A stretch of 49,203 nucleotides of DNA. Source: an uncultured Patescibacteria group bacterium (GTDB taxonomy: Bacteria > Patescibacteriota > Patescibacteriia > Veblenbacterales > UBA10138). The stretch covers positions 1 through 49,203 of the forward strand of contig CALFUV010000027.1 in NCBI GenBank assembly GCA_937929825.1, given 5' to 3'. Shown here piece after piece: positions 24,076-32,056 of the stretch. The notes under the pieces were generated by a model. The model saw only the letters and a program-made list of their open reading frames with translations. It made no database searches and had not been told where the DNA came from. Position 1 is the stretch's first letter. Each line of letters begins with the position of its first letter. The position numbers were made by a program, and so were the translations under genes.

Positions 24076-24702
24076 ATGTCCATTAAAATTAAAAGAAGCT
24101 CAAATTCCTACAAATGGGAAGGAGATGTGCCTTTATTATTTGTTTCTGAGGAGGAAATAAATTTATTAACAGAATATTTAGCAGAGCAGATAATAAAAGC
24201 TGATTATAAATCCCAGTTGATTATTTCAATAGCTCAAAGCGGTATGATACTTGGTGAGATATTAGCCAAAATTTTTGATATACCACACGCGATTTTTCGC
24301 GCCCAATCATATAATAGTAATAGTTCTAAGAACGTAAAAAAAGAAACCAAAGTCCACCATGTTTTGATAGCCCAGAATTCATTGTTAATAGATATTAATC
24401 ATCAATTAACTGAACTGCCGATTAATTTTACCATTTATTATACAAGAGTTATGGTAATAGACGATTTGATTAATTCAGGTGATTCTATCAAGACTGTGAT
24501 TAATCAAATACAAAAGAAACATGTTAGTAATTATTATATTCAGACGGCTTGTTTGTGGTTAAAATCTTGCTCTGCTTATAAACCTAATTATTACGACACT
24601 CTGGTAGAACCAGAACCAGAAAGCGGTAAAATACCTTGGATAGTTCAACCCAAGGATGTGCTTATTTATGAATTAAGAAAAAAATTTATTGCTGCCAATT
24701 AA
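24076..24702 (+). CDS. Type I phosphoribosyltransferase
   Basis: A 208-residue phosphoribosyltransferase fold. The PRPP-binding loop is RVMVIDDLINSGDSIKTVI (about residues 132-150), with the paired acidic residues followed by the small-residue loop. SIAQSGMILGEILAKIFDIPH is the preceding pyrophosphate-loop strand. The C-terminal LVEPEPESGKIPWIVQP resembles the hood and tail of archaeal-type hypoxanthine/xanthine-guanine transferases. It probably salvages a purine base using PRPP, which would fit an organism with limited nucleotide synthesis, but the base cannot be assigned. It is divergent from the cytidylyltransferase-like gene and convergent with uvrB. Confidence 0.85.
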   Translation: MSIKIKRSSNSYKWEGDVPLLFVSEEEINLLTEYLAEQIIKADYKSQLIISIAQSGMILGEILAKIFDIPHAIFRAQSYNSNSSKNVKKETKVHHVLIAQNSLLIDINHQLTELPINFTIYYTRVMVIDDLINSGDSIKTVINQIQKKHVSNYYIQTACLWLKSCSAYKPNYYDTLVEPEPESGKIPWIVQPKDVLIYELRKKFIAAN

Positions 24703-24720
24703 AATTTTCAAGGACTATCA

Positions 24721-26727
24721 TTATATAGTCCTCTTTCTTTTTTTTAAGAAACTATTAAGTTCATTTATTTGATCTCTTAATTGGGCAGCTTTTTCAAATT
24801 CCAAATTTTGAGCGTTTAATTCCATCTGGGCTTCAAGATTTGAGATTATATGTCTAAGTTCGTCTGAAGATATTTTATCAAGTTTTAATTCTTTTAGTAG
24901 CGGCACATTTTCAGATTGATCTTTGGCGCCAGCCAGCCTAGATTCACTAATAGCTTTGGTAATAGTTTTTGGTTTTATACCATGTTCTTTATTATACGCT
25001 TCTTGGAAAATACGGCGACGATTAGTTTCAGAAATTGCCCGTTTCATTGAACCGTTTAGAATATCGGCATACATTATTACATGTCCTTGAGCGTGTCTGG
25101 CTGCTCGACCCATGGTTTGTATAAGAGCCGTCTCACTTCTTAAAAAACCTTCTTTATCAGCATCTAATATAGCTACTAAGCTGACTTCTGGTAAATCTAA
25201 ACCTTCACGCAATAAATTTATACCCACCAGCACATCAACTTTTCCCAAACGCAAATCTCGTAAAATTTCCAAGCGCTCCATAGTATTGATCTCTGAATGG
25301 ATATAATGGACTTTTATACCGTCATCATTTAAATAATCTGCCAAATCTTCAGCCATTCTTTTGGTTAGAGTAGTTACCAGTACACGCTGTTTTTTTTGTA
25401 CACGTTGTCGTATTTGCTGAATTAAATCATCTATCTGGTTTTTGGTTGGTTTTATTTCTATAGTCGGATCTAATAGTCCGGTGGGACGGATAAGTTGTTC
25501 CACAATTTGTTCTGATACCTTTTTTTCATAGTCTCCCGGCGTCGCAGAAACATAGATAAGCTGGTTAACTTTTTGATTGAATTCATCAAAGCTCAAGGGG
25601 CGGTTATCTAAAGCAGCCGGCAACCGGAAACCAAAATCAATCAGCGTTTGCTTACGCGACCGGTCACCAGCCAGCATGCCAATAATTTGTGGAATGGTCA
25701 TGTGTGATTCGTCAATAAATATAAGGGCATTATTTGGCAAATAATCAAGCAGGGTATAAGGTGGTTCGTTAGGCTTTCGGCCATCAAAATAACGCGAATA
25801 ATTCTCAATGCCATTGCAGTAGCCTACAGTTCGCATCATTTCCAAATCATAATTGGTTCGTTCTTTTAAACGTTGGGCCTCTAGTAATTTACCAGCATGT
25901 TTAAGTTCATTAAGTCTGATAATTAAGTCTTTTTCAATTTCTTTTAAAGATTCTTCAAATCTTTCGCTTGGTGCAACATAGTGAGTGGCGGGATAAATAT
26001 CAATCGTTGGTAAGCTAGCTATTTTTTCACCGGTTAAAATTATGCGTTCTTCAATATTTTCTATATTATCTCCATTAAAACTTAAATGAATATATTTATC
26101 TAAGGAATCTGCCGGAAAAATTTCCACTATTTGTCCTTTAACACGGAATGTACCGCGGTAAAAATCAAGGTCGTTACGTTTATATTGTAATTCAGTCAGC
26201 TGGCGTAAAAGTTTTTGTCTGGGGAATAAGTTATTTTTTTTTAACTGGATCCGTACTTTAGCATATTCCGCCGGACTACCCAGACCGTAAATACAGGAAA
26301 CGGAAGCTACAATTATTGTGTCACGTCTTGATAAGATGCTTTGGGTAGCGGCGTGCCTTAATCTGTCGATTTCCTCGTTTAATTGAGTTTCTTTTTCAAT
26401 ATAAGTATCCGATGATGGGATATAAGCCTCCGGCTGATAATAGTCATAATAAGAAACAAAATAGTTCACAGCGTTTTGGGGAAAGAATTGTTGAAATTCA
26501 GCCGCTAATTGCGCTGCTAAGGTTTTATTGTGAGATATTATTAAAGCTGGTCGTTGCGTTTTAAAAATCACATTAGCCATGGTAAAAGTTTTACCTGAAC
26601 CAGTAACGCCAAGCAGTGTTTGATGGCGTAGCCCCTTATTAATACCATCGGTTAATTTGGCAATAGCTTGGGGTTGATCGCCGGTGGGTTTGAATTTAGC
26701 TTTTAGATGGAATTGAGCTTGGTTCAT
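24721..26727 (-). CDS. uvrB: Excinuclease ABC subunit B
   Basis: UvrB is the damage-verifying helicase-like subunit of nucleotide excision repair. The 668-residue length is typical. Walker A GVTGSGKT is at 40-47, the beta-hairpin [20 protein letters not shown] follows at about 92-112, and DESH marks Walker B. The second RecA-like domain holds [31 protein letters not shown] and QTMGRAARH. The C-terminal UVR domain that binds UvrC is present ([24 protein letters not shown]). TATAAA ends 9 bases before the ATG on the minus strand, again suggesting a very short or absent leader. uvrA and uvrC are not in the window. Confidence 0.98.
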   Translation of the reverse strand: MNQAQFHLKAKFKPTGDQPQAIAKLTDGINKGLRHQTLLGVTGSGKTFTMANVIFKTQRPALIISHNKTLAAQLAAEFQQFFPQNAVNYFVSYYDYYQPEAYIPSSDTYIEKETQLNEEIDRLRHAATQSILSRRDTIIVASVSCIYGLGSPAEYAKVRIQLKKNNLFPRQKLLRQLTELQYKRNDLDFYRGTFRVKGQIVEIFPADSLDKYIHLSFNGDNIENIEERIILTGEKIASLPTIDIYPATHYVAPSERFEESLKEIEKDLIIRLNELKHAGKLLEAQRLKERTNYDLEMMRTVGYCNGIENYSRYFDGRKPNEPPYTLLDYLPNNALIFIDESHMTIPQIIGMLAGDRSRKQTLIDFGFRLPAALDNRPLSFDEFNQKVNQLIYVSATPGDYEKKVSEQIVEQLIRPTGLLDPTIEIKPTKNQIDDLIQQIRQRVQKKQRVLVTTLTKRMAEDLADYLNDDGIKVHYIHSEINTMERLEILRDLRLGKVDVLVGINLLREGLDLPEVSLVAILDADKEGFLRSETALIQTMGRAARHAQGHVIMYADILNGSMKRAISETNRRRIFQEAYNKEHGIKPKTITKAISESRLAGAKDQSENVPLLKELKLDKISSDELRHIISNLEAQMELNAQNLEFEKAAQLRDQINELNSFLKKRKRTI

Positions 26728-26736
26728 AAAGTTAGG

Positions 26737-26742
26737 TTTATA
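26737..26742 (-). promoter_or_regulatory. Extended -10 box of uvrB
   Basis: On the minus strand TGCTATAAA (26745-26737) ends 9 bases before the uvrB ATG. Confidence 0.45.
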
Positions 26743-26771
26743 GCAACTGCCTCGCCCCGTAGTGTACGAAT

Positions 26772-26844
26772 GTAAGCGAGTTCTGCTGCTGCCTCGCTTA
26801 GAGTTTTCTGAAAAAGAATCTGCCAGTAATGGCCGATTCTTTTT
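26772..26844. terminator. Two hairpins upstream of uvrB
   Basis: An 8-bp stem TAAGCGAG/CTCGCTTA (26772-26779 with 26792-26799) is followed by a terminator-like stem AAAAAGAATC (26811-26820) with GATTCTTTTT (26835-26844) and an inner GCC/GGC pair. The second lies exactly at the end of the Avd-like pseudogene and would terminate it on the minus strand. Confidence 0.65.
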
Positions 26845-27216
26845 ATTTAGTTAAATATTTAAGCCAACCATTTGTTATTTTGGGTAATTCTTGCAAGTCA
26901 ACTATATTATAAAATAAACTTTTTCGTTAATTATGTTTAATTCTGCCATATTTCTAATAAGATGTTTTATTACTTCAGTAGCCAAGCGTAGTTTGGCAAG
27001 TGTTTGAGGTTTATCAGCTTTATTTTGCAAGGCGGCGTGTGATAACTATTTCAAGCACAATCAGACAGTGTTCTTCTAGCAGGCGATGAATACCAAACCT
27101 ATCTCTTTTTGGTATTTTTTACCCAAATGGTAGATTGTTTGGTAGAATTGAGCTGTCTTATGAACCAAAGGAGCCAAAATTTAGTCAGGGGCTTTAGTGG
27201 AAGTGTTGTTGAGCAT
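26843..27216 (-). pseudogene. Decayed four-helix-bundle protein (Avd-like)
   Basis: No intact frame exists, but joined minus-strand frames spell a four-helix-bundle protein of the S23/Avd type: APLVHKTAQFYQTIYHLGKK, then GIHRLLEEHCLIVLEIVIT, then AKLRLATEVIKHLIRNMAEL, then [19 protein letters not shown] and a stop at 26845-26843. The pieces lie in different frames, with frameshifts near 27100, 27040 and 26920, and an early in-frame TAA is present near 27181. In other genomes this family accompanies diversity-generating retroelement reverse transcriptases, and a dead one lies directly next to it here, divergently oriented. The proposed start at 27216 is uncertain. Confidence 0.72.
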
Positions 27217-28230
27217 AGTTTATTTGAGAAAATTATAGTTTAATAAAATTTGCTGGTGGTTTGGCACTAGTTTAGGCGAGACAAACATGGTAACCTGACG
27301 TGCAGGAATTTGAACTTGAGTTGGAAGATAATTTATGGTAATTACATGATGAATTAATGGCTGGAATTTGGCGACCAGAGTCGTACGTTGCTTTTTTGTC
27401 CGCGATCCCAAATTGCGATATATTCACAAGGCCAGCGTTCGTAACCAAGTATTTCACCAACCCATTTTTCATATTATTTTTTCGTATTATATTATACCAG
27501 ATTTTTAAGAAAGAGTTTATCTTTGATTCCTATACCTGTCGTATTAACAAAGGAATACATCGAGCAGTTAAGAGATTAGCTTTGTTTTTTAGGCAGGTGA
27601 GTCATAATTATCATCAACCAGTGTTTGCTTTAAAGTTTGATGTTAAAAAGTTTTTTGGGGCTGTAGACCAAAAAGTTCTTCTAAAATTATTACATAAAAG
27701 AACAAAAGACCGTAATACCGTTAGGCTTTTAGGCCAGATTATAGAAAGTTTTTATGTTAGTTCAGGCAAAAGATTCCCCTTAGGCAATGTCACCAGCCAA
27801 CTTTTTCCAATATTTACCTGAATAAGCTTAACCAGTTTATGAAACATAAGCTTAAGGTCGGGTATTATTTAAGATATTGCGATGACTTTGTCATACTTAA
27901 TCAAAATGAGAGTTACTTGAAAGAACTAGTACCCAAGATAGCTAATTTTCTAAAAAATAAGTTAAAACTTAGCCCGCACGAGAGAAAGATTTTTATTCGT
28001 AAAGGCAGGCAGGGAGTTGATTTTTTAGGTTATGTAACATTGCCTCATTATTGCGTACTACGGACTAAGATCAAGCGCAGGCTATTCAAGAAACTTTTAA
28101 TAAAACATAATTAAGTTGTGGCTGGAGTTTTGGACCAAGAAAATTTCAACTAGTCAGCCCAGTCTTATTTAAGTATCTCAAAAAATTGCAGTGGTTATAA
28201 TCTGGCAGTAAAAGTACAAAAATTTATGTA
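27211..28230 (+). pseudogene. Decayed reverse transcriptase (DGR-like)
   Basis: Three frames together spell an RT. The N-terminal part (NLLVVWH, stop, FRRDKHG; then DVQEFELELEDNLW, stop, LHDELMAGIWRPESYVAF) contains several nonsense codons. PKLRYIHKASVRNQV sits in another frame at about 27410-27450. The palm follows in the open stretch ending at 27821: FIFDSYTCRINKGIHRAVKRL, FALKFDVKKFFGAVD and LGNVTSQLF. A one-base loss near 27805 shifts frame. The catalytic YCDD (27875-27886) and RQGVDFLGY lie in the 27839-28114 frame, and a C-terminal remnant (QSYLSI..NCSGYNLAVKVQKFM) runs to about 28229. The motif order resembles DGR/group II-type RTs. No variable-protein or template repeat was found nearby. 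Confidence 0.8.
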
Positions 28231-28273
28231 GTAAAATAAATGGAGTATAAGTTTAATTAAGTCTATCAATGCT

Positions 28274-28302
28274 TTGTCAATCAAGGATAAGAGCTTTATA
28301 CT
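28274..28302 (+). promoter_or_regulatory. ruvA promoter, predicted leaderless
   Basis: TTGTCA (28274-28279) and TATACT (28297-28302) with a 17-base spacer. The -10 ends 6 bases before the ATG, which places the predicted RNA start on the A of ATG. Confidence 0.65.
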
Positions 28303-28308
28303 AGAATT

Positions 28309-28878
28309 ATGATTACTCAAATAAAAGGCCAAGTGTTATTAGTTACCGAAAAGTCAGTTGTGGTAAATATTGGGGCTATTGGTTATGAGGTTTTTATTAC
28401 CCGTGATTTAGTGTCTAAATTGAAACCGGGGCAAGAAATTACTCTATTTACGTATTTTAATGTGCGTGAGGATGCTCATGAACTTTATGGTTTTGCTACT
28501 CAGGCTGATTTGGCATTTTTTAAACTTTTATTAACCGTTTCTGGTATTGGTCCTAAATCAGCTCTTAATATCATAGATACAGCTAAACCAGATGATATTC
28601 GTCAGGCTATAACACATGAAGATGTAACAACCCTCCATCGTATTCACGGTTTGGGTAAAAAAACTGCCGAAAGATTAGTTACAGAATTAAAAGATAAACT
28701 AGAGTTAGCAGGCACAGCAGCGGTTACTAGTAGTGATGAAGCAGCTTTATTGGAAGCCATAGTGGGGCTTGGGTATTCGTTAGCCGAGGCTCGGCAAGCC
28801 GTTAAGGAAATAAAAGGGCAGGGAGATAGTTTATCAGCTAAAATTAAGCTCGCCTTACAGTACTTGGGGCGGAAGTAA
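28309..28878 (+). CDS. ruvA: Holliday junction DNA helicase subunit RuvA
   Basis: RuvA binds the four-way junction and loads RuvB. The 189-residue protein has its three usual domains. The OB-fold (1-65) contains MITQIKGQVLLVTEKSVVVNIGAIGYEVFI. The twin helix-hairpin-helix domain (66-140) contains LLTVSGIGPKSALNIID and LHRIHGLGKKTAERLVTELKDKL. The C-terminal RuvB-contact domain (145-189) contains EAIVGLGYSLAEARQAVKEIKG. The acidic pin (HEDVTT region) is present. It is separated from ruvB by about 12 kb. Its promoter predicts leaderless mRNA. Confidence 0.97.
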   Translation: MITQIKGQVLLVTEKSVVVNIGAIGYEVFITRDLVSKLKPGQEITLFTYFNVREDAHELYGFATQADLAFFKLLLTVSGIGPKSALNIIDTAKPDDIRQAITHEDVTTLHRIHGLGKKTAERLVTELKDKLELAGTAAVTSSDEAALLEAIVGLGYSLAEARQAVKEIKGQGDSLSAKIKLALQYLGRK

Positions 28879-28962
28879 TGTGAATATAAATAAAATAATG
28901 TTAAAAATATAAATTAAAATTTAAGAAATATTTTATAATGTTTAGTTTTGAAGCTTGTTTTT

Positions 28963-29979
28963 ATGTTTTGGCAGGAAATAAAAAACGAAGAGGAGATTTG
29001 GAATTTTATTTATCACTTACCTTTTAGTTCTGGATTTTTTTTACAAACTCCAGCTTGGCAAAAATTTTTACACCAGCAAAAGGTTAACACTAAAACTTTG
29101 GGTTGGTATTCAGCTATTGGCTTGCAGGCTATTGTTTTATTGGCGCGTCATAAACTTCCGGCGGGATTTTTTTATTGGTTTGCCCCTAAAGGTCCGATTT
29201 GGGCAGTTGGTGTGACTGATAAACTAAAAGTTGAAAGTATAATAAAACTTCTGGAGTTAATTAAAAAAGATAAAGCATTATTTGCTCGTTTTGAACCAGT
29301 TATAGAGAGATCGTATTTACAATTACAATTTTCCAAAGCTGTCCGTATTCGTGATGTTAATCCCCGTGCCACTTCCATAGTTGATTTAAAATTAGATTTT
29401 CAAGAAATATTAGCCAAGATGCATCCTAAGACTCGATATAATTATCGTTTGGCGAAAAAAAAGGGTTTAATCTTTCGCTGGGGTAATATTTCTGATTTTG
29501 ATAATTTTTGGCAACTATTACAAATAACTGCTAAACGTGATAATTTTCGTACGCATAATCTTAGTCATTATCGGGGAATGATACAGATTTTTGGACAAGA
29601 ACCAATTAATACCCGGCAATTAGCTTGCCGACTAGGCTTAGTGGAGTTATCAGGAAAATTATTAGCTGCTAGCTTGATACTTATTGCCAACAAACAAGCG
29701 GTTTATCTTCATGGTGCTTCCAGCCGTGAGTATCAAGAATTAATGGCGTCCTATTTATTGCACGGTGAAACTATTAAATATTTAAAACAAGCCGGTTGCG
29801 AGACCTATGATTTATGGGGAGTACAACCAAAGACTGGAGAATTATTAAACTGGACTGGTTTTTCACGTTTTAAATTAGGCTGGGGAGGCGAATATTATGA
29901 ATCTGCCGGAACTTTTGATTTTCCTATTTATTCAACTTTATATTTTTTGTACAAAACCTTGCGCCATTGGCGTGATTAA
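28963..29979 (+). CDS. FemAB-like peptidoglycan interpeptide bridge transferase
   Basis: FemA/FemX enzymes add amino acids from aminoacyl-tRNA to the peptidoglycan stem peptide. The 338-residue protein from the ATG at 28963 (a TTG 15 bases upstream is less likely) shows two GNAT-like halves. SSGFFLQTPAWQKFLHQQ is the family opening, KMHPKTRYNYRLAKKKGLIFRWG is the central motif, and AVYLHGASSREYQELMASYLLHGETIKYLKQAGCETYDLWGV is the conserved second-half motif. The GFSRFKLGWGGEYYESAGTFD end matches the family as well. It overlaps no gene; the nucleotidyltransferase-like gene starts 4 bases after its stop. The MurE-like ligase downstream fits the same pathway. Confidence 0.9.
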   Translation: MFWQEIKNEEEIWNFIYHLPFSSGFFLQTPAWQKFLHQQKVNTKTLGWYSAIGLQAIVLLARHKLPAGFFYWFAPKGPIWAVGVTDKLKVESIIKLLELIKKDKALFARFEPVIERSYLQLQFSKAVRIRDVNPRATSIVDLKLDFQEILAKMHPKTRYNYRLAKKKGLIFRWGNISDFDNFWQLLQITAKRDNFRTHNLSHYRGMIQIFGQEPINTRQLACRLGLVELSGKLLAASLILIANKQAVYLHGASSREYQELMASYLLHGETIKYLKQAGCETYDLWGVQPKTGELLNWTGFSRFKLGWGGEYYESAGTFDFPIYSTLYFLYKTLRHWRD

Positions 29980-29983
29980 AAAT

Positions 29984-30928
29984 ATGGATAATTTATCAAA
30001 AGCCGTTTTAAGAACATTGAGCTGGTTTGATTTACAGCAGTATCCTTTAACCACCTATGAATGTTGGTTTTTTTTGTGGCAGGAGGAAACTTTGCCGGCA
30101 AATATTAGTTACCGACAAATTGAGGAAACACTCCAAGCTTTGAAAGGTGCAGGTTGGGTGGTTGTGAATAATGGTTTTTGGCAGTTAGCTGATTCACCTC
30201 CTTTAGTTGGTATTAGGATGGAACGCGCGCGTTGGTCTATTGCCAAAAAAAGAAGGGCTGAAAAAGCAGCGCGACTTATTGCTGCTCTCCCTTTTGTGCG
30301 TTTAGTTGCTTTGGCTAATACTTTATCTTTAAATAATGCCAAACAAGAAAGTGATATTGATTTTTTGATAATTGTTCGGCAGGGCAGGATTTTTTTTGTG
30401 AGATTAATAACCATTATTTTAATACAATTACTTGGTTGGCGTAGATACGGTAGAAAAGTGACTAACAGAATATGTTTATCTTTTTATTTAGCAGATGATC
30501 ATTTGAATATTCAGTCCTTGGCTTATGACGATGATCCTTATTTAACTTATTGGCTGGTTAGCTTGCGTCAGCTGGCCGGTAATTTATCTTTGGCTGAATT
30601 TTTACGCGCCAATTATTGGCTGGAGAATCATTTGCCCAATTCCTCAAAAATTTGGCAATTAGATTCAAGTGAAAATTTATTAAAAAAGAGTCAAATCTCT
30701 TTATTAGAGAGGTTTTTGGCATTAAAACCTTTAAATATGTTAGAATATTTAGCCCGTTGGTTTGAATTAAAACTTATAAAAAGTCATCCTAAGTCGCGCC
30801 TAGGGGATGGTTCATCGGCCGTGGTAGTTAATGATAGTGTTTTAAAATTTCACGAAAACGATCAACGTCCATTTTTAGCCATACATTGGCGTGAACACTC
30901 GCGTCAGATATTAAACAGAGCAGTTTAA
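29984..30928 (+). CDS. Nucleotidyltransferase-like protein
   Basis: The ATG at 29984 was chosen; an upstream in-frame start at 29897 would overlap the FemAB-like gene by 83 bases. The first 100 residues look like a winged-helix (LRTLSWFDLQQYPLTTYECWFFLW, EETLQALKGAGWVVVNNGFWQL). Residues about 120-150 (PFVRLVALANTLSLNNAKQESDIDFLIIVRQGRIF) resemble the catalytic core of MNT-type nucleotidyltransferases, where the SDID aspartates bind metal, but the usual Gly-Ser before them is Asn. The rest, about 150 residues, is helical. It sits between the FemAB-like and sugar-nucleotide transferase genes. It may be an enzyme of envelope polymer synthesis or a minimal nucleotidyltransferase-toxin relative; unresolved. 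Confidence 0.65.
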   Translation: MDNLSKAVLRTLSWFDLQQYPLTTYECWFFLWQEETLPANISYRQIEETLQALKGAGWVVVNNGFWQLADSPPLVGIRMERARWSIAKKRRAEKAARLIAALPFVRLVALANTLSLNNAKQESDIDFLIIVRQGRIFFVRLITIILIQLLGWRRYGRKVTNRICLSFYLADDHLNIQSLAYDDDPYLTYWLVSLRQLAGNLSLAEFLRANYWLENHLPNSSKIWQLDSSENLLKKSQISLLERFLALKPLNMLEYLARWFELKLIKSHPKSRLGDGSSAVVVNDSVLKFHENDQRPFLAIHWREHSRQILNRAV

Positions 30929-30963
30929 AATATTTTTACTCTCAGTTTTTTATATCTATTCTT

Positions 30964-31692
30964 ATGATTCCGATAATTATTGCCGCTGCCGGTCGCGGCA
31001 CCAGAATGAAAGAATTATCAGAAAACATACCCAAGCACTTAATTAGAGTGACAGGTAAACCATTTCTTTATTATTTACTTAAACATATTCAGGTTGCTAA
31101 TTTACGACCCATTATTCTAGTTATTGGTCATTTATCAGAAGCTTTTGAAAAGTTTGTTCAGGAATATAAAGAAGAATTTATTAGTTTACAAATTGTAAAT
31201 CAATATACCGTAGTTGGACGTGAAAAGTATGGTTCGCTAATGCCATTATTAGCTGCACGTTCCTTGATAGGTGAACAGCCATTTTTAATGGTTAATGGTG
31301 ATCATTTATATTCAGTCAGGGATTTAAGTTTTTTTACTCAAAATAACGGAGAATATAATTATGTGGCGGCTATACAAGTAGATGAACCTTCAAAATTTGG
31401 TACACTAGTAACTGATATTGATGGTTTTTTAATGCGAATAGATGAAAAAGTACCCAACCCAGTTACTAATTTAATTAATGCTGGTTTGTATCGTTTTACT
31501 CCGGATATTTGGACTGCGGCTGGAAATGTTCAATTATCGCCCCGCGGTGAATATGAAATAACTGACGCCATTACTGCTTTGGCACAAAATAAAAAAGTTA
31601 AAATAGTACCTTTACGCGATTATTGGTTGGATTTTGGCCGTCCGGAGGATATGGCTTTGGCACAAAATATTATTGCTAATAACTTTAAATAA
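30964..31692 (+). CDS. Sugar-1-phosphate nucleotidyltransferase
   Basis: A 242-residue protein with the nucleotide-binding signature IIIAAAGRGTRMKELSENIPKHLIRVTGKPFLYYLL, matching the GxGTRLxPxTxxxPKPL consensus of the RmlA/GlmU-N/mannose-1-phosphate guanylyltransferase fold. FLMVNGDHLY is the metal-binding GD motif, and NAGLYRFTPDIW, SPRGEYEITDAI and DYWLDFGRPEDM are the sugar-site motifs. It should form a NDP-sugar for envelope polysaccharide. There is no left-handed helix domain, so it is not bifunctional GlmU. NTP and sugar cannot be told. It lies in the envelope cluster with the FemAB-like and O-antigen-ligase genes. Confidence 0.9.
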   Translation: MIPIIIAAAGRGTRMKELSENIPKHLIRVTGKPFLYYLLKHIQVANLRPIILVIGHLSEAFEKFVQEYKEEFISLQIVNQYTVVGREKYGSLMPLLAARSLIGEQPFLMVNGDHLYSVRDLSFFTQNNGEYNYVAAIQVDEPSKFGTLVTDIDGFLMRIDEKVPNPVTNLINAGLYRFTPDIWTAAGNVQLSPRGEYEITDAITALAQNKKVKIVPLRDYWLDFGRPEDMALAQNIIANNFK

Positions 31693-31700
31693 AAATTCAG

Positions 31701-31772
31701 GCCCTCGTAGTTCAATGGATAGAACACAGGCCTCCGGAGCTTGGGATCCAGGTTCGATTCCTGGCGAGGGCA
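31701..31772 (+). tRNA. tRNA-Arg (CCG)
   Basis: Cloverleaf with acceptor GCCCTCG/CGAGGGC, D arm GTTC/GAAC, anticodon stem CAGGC/GCTTG with loop CTCCGGA (anticodon CCG), T arm CCAGG-TTCGATT-CCTGG and discriminator A. CCA is not encoded. Confidence 0.94.
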
Positions 31773-31814
31773 CAATTCATATTTTGAACAGCAAACGGAC
31801 TAATCGCACGCCTC

Positions 31815-31832
31815 GCGTGCGTGGTGACTTGA
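31815..31832. repeat. Short GC-rich palindrome after tRNA-Arg
   Basis: CGCACGC and GCGTGCG around a CCTC-type centre lie about 45 bases past the tRNA. They could act as a terminator stem, but there is no T-run. The rest of 31773-32056 shows no gene or clear element. Confidence 0.4.
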
Positions 31833-32056
31833 AACTAAATCGTATGCTCGTATCGTTACGCCACTGCCTCAAATTTATGGAGTTTATTTAGATTTATAAT
31901 AGTATTAGAATTTAATATCTTAAGTCTTGTTACAACATCTAATTAGCGGTTATAATTGATTTGTTATATAATATTACTTGTATTATTAATTTAATTAGTA
32001 AACATTAACTTTGCTCAATTATTCTTTTAAAAAAGGTTTTTGAGCTGTCAAATACT

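Noticed and set aside
31803-31875. Repeat related to the sequence upstream of uvrB (26755-26800)
   Set aside because: Both are GC-richer with CTCG/CTGCCTC words, but no consistent alignment can be made by eye.
31634-31891. 85-residue ORF
   Set aside because: It runs through the tRNA-Arg gene and the end of the nucleotidyltransferase gene; it is a shadow frame.
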